From Oreohelix idahoensis (Eukaryota > Mollusca > Gastropoda > Stylommatophora > Oreohelicidae), in NCBI GenBank assembly GCA_024509875.1, contig JAMPIV010014841.1:372001-436000 (forward strand): DNA of 64,000 nucleotides. The letters are read 5' to 3'. Below the pieces are notes generated by a model. It saw only the letters and a program-made list of their open reading frames with translations, did no database searches and was not told the DNA's origin. Shown one piece after another: positions 55,671 to 64,000 of this stretch (position 1 is its first letter; each line of letters starts with the position of its first letter). The position numbers were made by a program, and so were the translations under genes.

Positions 55671-56030
55671 CCTTAAGTCTCTATATGTCTGCCTGCCTGC
55701 CTGAGTGCCTGTTTGACTGTCTATCTGTCACTAAGAATCTGTACCTGTCTGCCTGCCCGTCTGTCTCCATGTCTGTCTGTTTGTCTGTCTATCTGTCCAT
55801 ACGTCTCTCTATCTGTCTGCCTGCCCGTCTGTCTGTTTGTCTGTCTATTTGTCCCTAAATCTCTCTATCTGCCTCCCTGTTTATGTTTGTCATTATATCT
55901 GCCCTTAAGTATTTCTATCTGTCTATCTCTCTGTCTGTATGTTTGTCTGTCTATCTGCCCTTCTGTCTCACTATATCTGTCTGGCTCCTGACTGTCTGTC
56001 TCCCTGTCTGTCTGTCTCCCTGTCTGTCAA
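55671..56030. repeat. Degenerate CTGT/CTGC/CTAT tetranucleotide satellite
   Basis: Continues the satellite left of copy C. GTCCTTAAGTCTCTATATGT occurs both at 52602 and at about 55670. Long open frames through it (LSVCLSVYLS-like) are artefacts. Confidence 0.88.
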
Positions 56031-56255
56031 CAGTCAATGAACACACTCCGTCAACCCCTACATATACGTCTACAATATTGAGCTGGCTGCCCCTCTCTCT
56101 CTCCTCCCCACCCCCCACAAGAAAAGAACTTGGAGCCGTTTAACAACAAAACTGTGATGACTTCATAGCACAAGTTCAGATGTACAATGTTAGCGATTCT
56201 AAACAAGACCTAATTTTCTCTGTTGTATTTTATTTTTTAGAGAATATCTGATTGG
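56031..56255. other. Unassigned spacer
   Basis: No feature recognised. Confidence 0.3.
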
Positions 56256-56470
56256 CTAAGCGGCAAGAGAGCCTTCCTCTCGCAGCACATTTACTAGGTT
56301 CCAGAATCGAAACCTAATCTCGTCACGTTCCAGCGTACCCTGTTGTAAATGGGTATCTCTCTGCTCATTAGTTAGGGTAGGCCAAGGCATCAAGGAAAGG
56401 AACTGGTTACTCACCCTCATAAAAAGCTGCCCTAGTGAAGAATCTAACACTTCATTCCCCTACGTCAGTA
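56256..56470 (+). repeat. SINE core-like domain, second copy
   Basis: TGTTGTAAATGGGTATCTCT followed by AAGGAAAGGAACTGGTTACT and ACACTTCATTCCCCTACGTC parallels 39100-39200 in the same order. Diverged and non-coding. Confidence 0.45.
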
Positions 56471-56484
56471 TCCGCTATAGCACT

Positions 56485-56690
56485 ACCTTTCATCAACATC
56501 ATCAGCCTTCAGCTCCCCAAGGAACACAGGCCTTCAGCAAACCTATGTCAAGTCTTCCTGTCTCGTGTCACCAGGTCAAGGTCATTCCATATCTCCTTCA
56601 TCCCGTTTATATCTGTCTCCAGTTCTTTTCCTCGTGGGTTCCTTTATCTTCCTCTATCTCCCCTTGCCCTGGTGTTTCCAGGATAAGGAC
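56485..56690 (-). pseudogene. LINE 3' fragment, family of the left-edge LINE
   Basis: The plus-strand text CAAACCTATGTCAAGTCTTC and the following blocks are the reverse complement of the end of the LINE at 1640-1820 (matching AAACACATGCCAAGTCTTCC on the reverse strand of that copy). The order of similarity is preserved through the GRP-NTW region. Ends in a (TGATG)n-like tail near 56490. Confidence 0.68.
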
Positions 56691-57609
56691 TAACTGTGAT
56701 TACCTTTACCTGTGCTTTATTTCGTAATCTGGTTATAATATTAATAAATAAATTTCCTATGTATTTCTTTGACATGTCGCATGCTACAAAAGCAACAATA
56801 GAGTTTAACAAGAAATAATTCACGTTTTATGTTTCTTTTTATGCATGACTTATAAGCAGACGTCGAGAACGCGCATGTTGAGAGAAGCAGACGGCGCCAC
56901 GTATGTTTCTTCTTTCTTTTTTTTTTAAAGTGCGGCATCGATTTTATTTGTAGAAGTTTTCCAAATAGTCCAATCCGTTTACGGCGGTCTGGTTTAGGTG
57001 TTAGAACCAGATGTTATTATATACATTTGTTTGTATATCGATTCCACCCGTGGAGTCGGCCTCGCTAATGGTCGATGACGAAGATGGTTTCTCCAAGTGT
57101 CGGCAAAGGAAACGCGGGCTTATCGTCGCTTATCTGGCAAGTTTGTTTGCCGTGCGAGGACCTGACTAAATGTGTCGGAAATTACACAAATGATTTTGTC
57201 GAGTTGACTTAGTGAGCACAGAGTGCGACCAGTTCTTCATAGTTGTACCGAAGTAGCTCAGAACACAATGAGATCTATAATACAAGAGGGCTCAGAACAT
57301 CAAGGGCACATACGCAATGTCTGTTGGCCACATTAGCTACCGAAAATGATGTGAGAAGTGATGTCGGCGTGTGGAATATGCCGAGATCATGCAACTTTCG
57401 AATTATTGCTGTCGTGAAGACGTTTAGCAGTCCCTGGAAGAATCACTTCCTGACCTAGTTAAAAGTGCATCTGCATTAAAGCTGGCCCAAGTATTTTTGG
57501 GAGCTCAAGTCTACCCCCGCTGTCAAAAATGGGTGCTTAACTCTGAAGTCTTCGGCTTTACGCTACACATGCATATAATTGCGCAGCTCGATTTGGAATA
57601 TATATATGA
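56691..57609. other. Unassigned region
   Basis: No supported gene; only short homopolymers. Confidence 0.3.
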
Positions 57610-57635
57610 GGGGGGGGGGGGGGGGGGAGGGGGGG
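57610..57635. repeat. Poly(G) tract
   Basis: About 25 G with one A. Possible G-quadruplex or assembly artefact. Confidence 0.85.
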
Positions 57636-57687
57636 CCTTGGACTTAAAATTATAGTTTTGTTGGAACATGTTTTATGTCTAAAAATA

Positions 57688-58029
<342 letters not shown>

Positions 58030-58345
58030 TTTTTTCTTCTTCTTCGTTCGTCCTGAACAGGACGTTGGTTGTGTTGTGTCCGTTTACAGCGGAGCTGCGA
58101 TATTTGCGCATTTCGGCCGACACATCCGACTTCAGCACGGCATTTTTGGGACCAGGTTAGCCTTCCCTCTTCGATCCCTACTCACTTAGCCAGACTGCAG
58201 TGATGCAGCCTGTTTCCAGGACCACCACTTGGAGGTGGAGTAGGGTCTTGATCAGCTCTGGTTCGCTGACCCTGACGCAGACAGTCTAGCTATGGGTCGC
58301 TAACTGCATTCCTCACTGTTGACGCGTCTTAGGTCCCAATTGCTA
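58030..58345 (-). mobile_element. Retroelement 3' end with (GAA)n tail, minus strand
   Basis: On the minus strand a GC-rich 3' UTR-like sequence (CAGAGCTGATCAAGACCCTA, CCAAGTGGTGGTCCTGGAAA, GCTCCGCTGTAAACGGACAC) ends in CAGGACGAACGAAGAAGAAG. The tail is of the same type as that of the LINE at 34047. No coding portion remains. It could be a SINE that borrowed a LINE tail or a truncated LINE. Confidence 0.6.
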
Positions 58346-58484
58346 ATCTGAAACGCAAACAAAGCACTGACTAGTTAAAATCATAATAGTTAAATAATGA
58401 GAAACATCATGCTCTCACCTGTCAACTGTCCTTCTTCCACGCTACCTGAAACATTCAACTATCATGCACACACACTCAGCCCAC

Positions 58485-58690
58485 GCATGTCGTCTAATCA
58501 GACTAGCATGGTGTTGTGCATGAGGCTGGCAATCTCACCATGTAACACAGATTGCTACCGAAACCACTACTGCAAGACCATCTGAATGCTTTGTGTGGTC
58601 TCCATGCGGAGGCCAGCCACACTGGTGGCCATATGCTCCATAAGGAGCGAGAAGCGATATAATTTGTTCCCAAGTGGACCCACGTGCTCT
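58485..58690 (+). repeat. Dispersed SINE-like repeat, copy 4
   Basis: ATGAGGCTGGCAATCTCACC and TTGCTACCGAAACCACTACT match 5690-5740. ATATGCTCCATAAGGAGCGA matches 6833-6851. Diverged and non-coding. Confidence 0.5.
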
Positions 58691-58790
58691 CATAAATTAT
58701 CCGACACATAACAATAACTAAATAATAATGAAATATGCATAAAATAATATTAAACGATATGTACAACGAATACTCTCATTAATGAGTGTC

Positions 58791-58815
58791 TTTTTTTTTT
58801 TTTTTTTTTTTTTTT
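58791..58815 (-). repeat. Poly(A) tail of the L1-like LINE
   Basis: T25 on the plus strand marks the 3' end of the element. The flanking AATACTCTCATTAATGAGTG would contain the target-site duplication, whose partner is outside the window. Confidence 0.88.
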
Positions 58816-58894
58816 GTATAAAATAGCTTACACTTGCTCACATTCCACTTTTTTCACTTAAACTTTACAAACATTAAACATATTTAAAAAAACC

Positions 58895-59262
58895 ATATAA
58901 TCAATGTTTACATACATCGGAAAATATCTCAATAAGTGCCCTCCCCCCTTGCTAAGAAAAGGATCCCAAAAGAAATGTACAACACAAAGGTCAAAGATTA
59001 AACTCTAGGTTACAGAAGAGACAGAAAGAAAAGAACAAAATTTCCTCTTAAGCTATCCGTTGAAATCCAATGACAATGAATTCCATATAAACAATGTTTA
59101 CAGACATAGGAATATAACCCAAAAAGTGCCTTCCCCATTGCTGAGAAAAAGGTTCCCAAAAGAAGTTAAACAACACAAAGGTCAAAGATTAAACATTAGG
59201 TTATAGAAGAGACAGAAAGAAAAGAACATAGTTCCTTCTTAAACTATCCAATAAAATAACAA
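58895..59262 (-). repeat. 190-bp tandem duplication in the L1 3' UTR
   Basis: ATATAATCAATGTTTACATA at 58895 and ATATAAACAATGTTTACAGA at 59085 begin two diverged copies that also share CACAAAGGTCAAAGATTAAA and AGAGACAGAAAGAAAAGAAC. Confidence 0.88.
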
Positions 59263-59501
59263 TATTTACAAAAAAAAATAAAGGATGGTACAGTTTCCGT
59301 GACTAGAACATATTCACTATCACTCTGTTGTCACTTTTTTTTTTTTTAAAAGAAAAAGACTTCCACGTGTTCACACTTCCCTTACGTACTTAATCAAAGT
59401 GAAGTGTAGAAAATGATAAATTTAAAAAATAAACATAGTAATACATCCATACATAAAAAAGAAAAGGAAATGGTTATTTTTTGAGTTCTCCCTTGTTGGT
59501 T

Positions 59502-61380
59502 CTATATTCCTAAAATATGCTCCATTTTTTTTGAAAATATGTAGAAAAACAAATTTTGACTGAAATATTTCCCTTCATAAACTGCTTTGTTTCTGCATTT
59601 CCAAACGGTGTCCCTGTATTCTGCTAAAATGCGTAATATTTTTTCCCGCAAGGGCGGGTCAATTTTTGGAGTTAAATTTAGCATAATTGCTTTATATATG
59701 TCAAATTTTCCATTTGTGTATCTACTAAAAGTTTTTCCCAGCTCTTCTACTGTTGATTTGATCGTATTACAACGGAAGAAGATATGGTCTTCTGTTTCCT
59801 TTGCTGTTGTACCAAAGCAGAGTCTACATTTTTGCAAGGTCATATTCCTGTGTTCTTTTTTCTGTGTGAGTGGTGTTAAATTGAATAATAATCTATAGGT
59901 TATTTCCCTTGCCGATGGTGGAATGTTTTTTATGTGTAGATTTGCGAAGATTTCCGTATAATCTGTTATCCCATATTTGTATCCTATTTTTATTCGTTGG
60001 TCTAAAGATGGTTCTTGTGTCTGTATCAAGTATTGATATATATTTTTGGTTGACTGGTGTAGAAGTTTTTCATTCCCTTTTATGCATCTGATGCAGTGTT
60101 TGTAGAAGGGCGGTGGTGTTCCGGAATGGTGTGGTATGGTGTTGTTAAAATTGCATATTTTTGTTATATAAAGGCCTATGTAATAGTGTGTTAAAGGGTA
60201 TCCTTTTGGGTCTTTTATTACGTCGCTTATGAATTTGATTCCTAGAGTGTTTATTTTTGTATTAATGTCTTGCAGTGATATTCCACCCCGTTGTTTCTCT
60301 TGTATTAAGGTTTTGTGTTTGATACTGTGAAGTGTATGTCTGAAAATAAAAATTCTAATTAAATGATTTATTTCGGTTATGTATTTTTTAGGGGGACGAA
60401 AAATATTTGAAATGTATAGCACACTTGGAAGTATGTACGTATTACAAATAACGCTTCTACCGAAGATCGTCGCGTTCTTAAATTGGTATCTTTTTAGTTT
60501 TTCCTTGATTTTTGAAATTATTTTTTTCCACATATCGTTATCAGATCTTCCTGGTGTCGAGGAGAAAATTATTCCATATATTTTCATTTTGCTTGTTTGT
60601 GTTAATTGAAAGGGAAAGTCCGTTTTATTTTTCCATTTTCCTATTCCCATTATAGATGACTTTTGTATGTTTATTTTTGAACCACTCGCCTGGCCAAAAG
60701 TTTTAAATGTGTCGAAAATAGTTTGTATTGATGAAAAATTTGATGGAAAAAAGACTGTGTCGTCTGCGTAGGCTATTAGCTTTTTTTCCCCTAATCCTGG
60801 TACGTGTATTCCTTTAATATGAGTATTTAGTTTTATTTTCCTTAGTACTGGCTCTAAGACTAGTGTGTATAATAAAGGAGAGAGAGGGCAACCCTGTCTT
60901 ACTGCTCTTTTTAAGTTTATTGGTTCAGACAAAGTGTGATTTATTAAAAGTTTACTTTCCGGCTTTCTATATATAATTTTTATCCATGTCCTAAAGTATT
61001 GGCCGAAATTATTTTCTTGTAGAACTTTATGTAGAAATCCGTGATCAACTCTATCAAAGGCTTTTTCTTGATCAACGGATAATACTGCTGCTGGTGTGTT
61101 TTTTTTCATGTGTATACTGGATGACATCCCTAATGAAATGTGTATGTTTATTTATGGTTCTGTTTTTTACACTGTATTGTTGATCCGGGTTAATCAAAGT
61201 AGGCATGAAAGGTTTTAATTTGTTTGTAAGGGCTTTAGTTAATATTTTATAGTCGGTGTTTAGAAGAGAGATAGGTCTATAATTATGCATGTATTTTTTA
61301 TCCGTATTTCTTTTATGAATGAGAGTTACAATAGCTTCATTTAGACTAGGGGGTAGTTCTTCTTTTTTCAAAGGCTTCAT
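59502..61380 (-). pseudogene. L1-like ORF2: reverse transcriptase and C-terminal domain
   Basis: RT reads NYRPISLLNTDYKILTKALT, SVDQEKAFDRVDHGFLHKVL, RAVRQGCPLSPLLYTLVLEP and LIAYADDTVFFPSN (YADD, coordinates about 60760-60771), followed by ASGSKINIQKSSIMGIGKW. The C-terminal region has CRLCFGTTAKETEDHIFFRC, a Cys/His box, and ends at KMEHILGI. Two frame changes separate this from the N-terminal half: one at T6 (61373-61378, plus strand) and one at T8 (61099-61106). Each needs one base fewer. There are no nonsense substitutions. It performs target-primed reverse transcription; no RNase H follows. Confidence 0.92.
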
Positions 61381-62959
61381 TTAGCGTTTTCAACAAAAGT
61401 GGGGCTAGTATATGGAAAAATTTGGAATAAAACTCGGTTGTAAGGCCGTCTGGACCTGGAGATTTATTTTTTTGTAGCGTACTTAAGGAGAGGTGCAAAT
61501 CTTCTATAGTTAAAGATTTGTCCAGTGTGTTTTTCTCCTGTTCAGTTAAATTGGCAGACTGAGTTAAGAAACAAGCTTCGTCTGAGGCGTGCGTTTGTTC
61601 TTTTTTATACAGGTGTTCGTAGTAAGCGTGAAACGCTTGACCTATTTCGGAAGTGTTTGTGAGTTCCCTACCCGTTTCGTCCGTGATGCGAAGAATTTGT
61701 CTGCTCTTTTGAATATTTTGTTCAGTGGCCAAAAACTGTCGGCACGGGGTTTCTTGAATTGACGTGTATAATTTTGTTCTCAGTAGAGCCCCTTTAAAAA
61801 TGTACTGGTCGTGTTTTTCTAATTCCTCCTGCAATGTGTAAATATGCGGGGCGTGTTTGTCCACTTGTTGTGTTAAATTTAGAGCTGTTTCCAAGATTTG
61901 TCGTTGTCTTCTTCTTTGTTTGTGTATCTGCGTAGCAAGCATCTGCGTTACTTCCTTTATTGTTCTTTTTAAGAGTTCCCAATGTTGTATTAAATTTGAT
62001 GTAGGTGTATTGTTGCAGTAGTCTTTTATTAGTTTTGTTATTGTTATCGTATAAAATTCATTTTGCAGTAGAGCATTATTAAATTTCCAAAGGGGGGATC
62101 TTTTGGTCTCGTTCTCAGTTGGCATTCCGTTTATTTCCAGTAAAACTGCTTTGTGATCCGTGAATGTTGTGGTGTCATTTATATGTTTGACTTTTTTAAT
62201 TTTGTGGTTGTTGTGTACATAAAATCTGTCTAGTCTTGCAGAACTACCCGAAATGTGTGATTTGTCTGTAAAAGTTGTTTCCTTTCCCTCCGGATGTTTT
62301 TTCCTGTATCCGTCTACCAAATTGTGTTCGTCTAGGATGTTATGTAATATCTCCATTTGTGCGCGTTCCTGTCTTCCTCGGTTGTTTGTTCTTTGCGCAT
62401 CTAGTTTATGTAGAACACAGTTGAAATCCCCCCCTAATAAAATTTGTTTTCCCTTGTATTGTGTCAAAATGTTCGATAGTTTTTTATAGAAGGTTAATTG
62501 CTGTGTCTTTACTGCTGGGGCATATACATTAACTAAAGTGTGATTGTCCGAGTGGTCGTCTTGGTTTCTGACTTGTACTATTACGTATCTGCCCTCTTTG
62601 TCTTTGTTTTGATGTGTTATTTCCCACTTGTCTGAAATTTGTAGAATAGCTACTCCTGTGTGAGATGATCCTAAACCGAAATATCCATATCGTAAACCTA
62701 GCTGTTGTATAATGTATTTTCCTTTTATCTCGTTTGTAATTTTTGTTTCTTGAAGAAAGACGAAATCAGGTTTATATGTGCGCGTTAAAGCTATAATTTG
62801 GTTTAATTTAGTTCTCAAACCTCTTATGTTTAGAGTTATAATCTTTATGCTATTTTTCATCTTGCATGGGGGTGGTAAAGAGCATGCATTTAAGGGGGGT
62901 GTGTCTTTTTGTATCAGTGGTTGTGCAGCCATAATCCATGACACAAAAGAGAAATACAT
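61346..62959 (-). CDS. L1-like ORF2: endonuclease and RT N-terminus
   Basis: Open frame of 537 codons. The first methionine is at 62959, but the endonuclease proper begins at KMKNSIKIITLNIRGL, so 62860 (MKNSIK) or 62932 (MAAQPL) are likelier starts. All AP-like endonuclease boxes are visible: LNIRGL (N), DFVFLQETKI (E), TLVNVYAPA, ILLGGDFNCVL (D, N), SSARLDRFYVH and TFTDHKAVLLEI (D, H). A helical linker follows, then LHLSLSTLQKNKSPGPDGLT, the start of RT. The endonuclease nicks the target. The frame ends at a run of six A, where the RT part continues in another frame. Confidence 0.92.
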   Translation of the reverse strand: MYFSFVSWIMAAQPLIQKDTPPLNACSLPPPCKMKNSIKIITLNIRGLRTKLNQIIALTRTYKPDFVFLQETKITNEIKGKYIIQQLGLRYGYFGLGSSHTGVAILQISDKWEITHQNKDKEGRYVIVQVRNQDDHSDNHTLVNVYAPAVKTQQLTFYKKLSNILTQYKGKQILLGGDFNCVLHKLDAQRTNNRGRQERAQMEILHNILDEHNLVDGYRKKHPEGKETTFTDKSHISGSSARLDRFYVHNNHKIKKVKHINDTTTFTDHKAVLLEINGMPTENETKRSPLWKFNNALLQNEFYTITITKLIKDYCNNTPTSNLIQHWELLKRTIKEVTQMLATQIHKQRRRQRQILETALNLTQQVDKHAPHIYTLQEELEKHDQYIFKGALLRTKLYTSIQETPCRQFLATEQNIQKSRQILRITDETGRELTNTSEIGQAFHAYYEHLYKKEQTHASDEACFLTQSANLTEQEKNTLDKSLTIEDLHLSLSTLQKNKSPGPDGLTTEFYSKFFHILAPLLLKTLNEAFEKRRTTP

Positions 62960-63481
62960 GCATGATTACGCAATCCACGTGTGGTACTATAACCATGCAT
63001 ACAACTTTTAACTATCCTGTAGAAAAGTGGCAGTTGTAATGCGAGGGAAAGGAAAAAACCGAGCAGTAGTAGTAATGAAGGATGAAAAGGGGCGATAGAT
63101 GTGTTGCCAAAGAAGAAAGAAAAAGTGTGTACAGGTCCTGAAAGGGAGAGGTTCAGAAAGTAGGGACCCGACCGGCATGCTGAGAGAAGAGATGCAGATA
63201 TATAGCTTGAAGTAGGGAAAAGAAAACCATTGGGCAAAAGAGATCGAAAGGTTGAGACCATAAAACTGGCAGATGGGGGAAGGGGTTGGTTGGTGAGATG
63301 AAAAAAAAAGAATTATAATTATATCCATACCTATATGTGTCGTTATAAAACATATGAGCATATGCAATTATATATGTGTACATTCTACATTCTCTGTTCA
63401 TATACATTTCTATAATAACGGGTATGTAACTTAATATATTTATAAAAGTCTTGCACACTTCCATCGGTAGAGGTTTTGTGT
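62960..63481. other. Spacer between L1 ORF1 and ORF2
   Basis: About 500 bases with no open frame of note on the minus strand, longer than the short spacers common in mammalian L1. Confidence 0.5.
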
Positions 63482-64000
63482 TTATTCTCTTTCCGAGAGG
63501 GGGACTCTATGTTGAGACGTTTCTATTTCCTGTGTACCTAAGAATTGGTCCATAAAGTTCATTTCAAGATTATCGTCTTCATGTGTAGCCGCTGCCCATA
63601 AGAGAGAGGTGCTTCCATCATCCTCTAGATCGGAGTGTTTTGTCATCTAGATTTTCCCTTGTTTCCTGTTGTGTTGCTGCTATCTCCCCGGTGTGTAGTC
63701 TTGGTAGTTTCTCTGTTTCTTTAGGTGTTTCCTTGGTCTTGTTGTTTCGGAGCTTTTCTCTTCTCTTTCTTTTCCGCTTCCCTTCTACTGTATTGAAGCC
63801 TTCTGTGTCTGAAGACATCGTATCCGAGTCTGACAAATTTCTGATATTGTTATTCCGAGGCCCCGAGGTGGGGGACGATGGAAAGGGTATAAGTTCTGCT
63901 TCTGGTTGTGGTGAAGGTGTTTTCTTAGTGTTCTGTACATGCAGTTGACTATTCTCCGAATAAGTCGGTCTCTTCTTGGGACATCGATTTGTCCAATGTG
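63482..64000 (-). pseudogene. L1-like ORF1 C-terminus (partial)
   Basis: Enters from the right edge. The reading HWTNRCPKKRPTYSENSQ is the end of a CCHC zinc knuckle (H, C). It is followed by a Ser/Pro/Glu-rich tail with a basic patch (EGKRKRKRREKLRNNKTKE). The frame stops at 63618. A +1 shift near 63635 opens a further stretch (KHSDLEDDGSTSLLWAAATH...) to a stop at 63482, so the true C-terminus may lie there. ORF1 proteins bind the element's RNA. The start is outside the window. Confidence 0.72.

Larger units (their letters stand above)
58791..64000 (-). mobile_element. L1/Tx1-like LINE, minus strand, 5' end beyond window
   Basis: From its 3' end: a 25-base poly(A) tail (poly-T at 58791-58815), a 3' UTR with a tandem duplication, ORF2 (endonuclease plus RT, no RNase H), a spacer, and the end of ORF1 with a zinc knuckle at the right edge. 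A poly(A) tail and a two-ORF layout with a C-terminal Cys/His box fit the L1 group. The coding region is broken only by one-base indels, so the copy is young. Confidence 0.92.

Overview
This window looks like an intergenic or intronic, repeat-saturated stretch of an animal nuclear genome. There are no operons and no bacterial-style coding density. I see no complete host gene; almost every recognisable coding segment belongs to a transposable element. The mixture (several families of animal non-LTR retrotransposons, a Ty3/gypsy element with long LTRs, hAT-like and pogo-like DNA-transposon ends, SINE-like repeats, long microsatellites) fits an invertebrate. A mollusc, perhaps a gastropod, is my best guess. 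That guess rests on general familiarity with such repeats and not on a search.

Layout. 0-2 kb: a LINE reverse-transcriptase remnant split by an insertion that carries a hairpin MITE. 2.1-5.3 kb: one large 22-bp tandem satellite of roughly 140 copies with higher-order structure. 5.5-11.7 kb: microsatellites, short tandem duplications, SINE-like repeats and three LINE remnants. 13.9-20 kb: a LINE RT remnant, then two members of an LTR-like family; the one at 17650-19944 has 5-bp target-site duplications. 20.5-24.1 kb: degenerate tandem arrays, a small MITE and a LINE tail whose coding sequence has been amplified into a 34-bp minisatellite. 24.3-29.9 kb: mostly unassigned sequence with an hAT-like end array and one pogo-like end. 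29954-34064: a nearly complete I-group-like LINE (endonuclease, RT, RNase H, (GAA)n tail) bracketed by a 12-bp target-site duplication. 34.5-39.7 kb: LINE tails, the second pogo-like end, a tRNA-headed SINE candidate and a protease fragment related to the nearby gypsy element.

40210-48743: a complete Ty3/gypsy-type LTR retrotransposon with about 1.9-kb LTRs and 5-bp target-site duplications. Its integrase lies upstream of the RT/RNase H, the Gmr1-like (copia-style) order. 48.7-58.7 kb: more LINE tails, simple repeats and a second complete member of the LTR-like family (52656-55666) inserted into a CTGT/CTAT satellite. 58791 to the right edge: a minus-strand L1/Tx1-like LINE with a poly(A) tail, duplicated 3' UTR, ORF2 and the end of ORF1.

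The most noteworthy points are these: (i) the gypsy element with integrase before RT; (ii) six frame breaks in the three youngest elements, each explained by one extra A in an A-run, suggesting either slippage decay or homopolymer error in the assembly; (iii) two places where LINE coding sequence appears to have seeded a tandem repeat; (iv) an LTR-like family of 2.3-3.0 kb with no visible coding region. No undescribed host gene system is evident.
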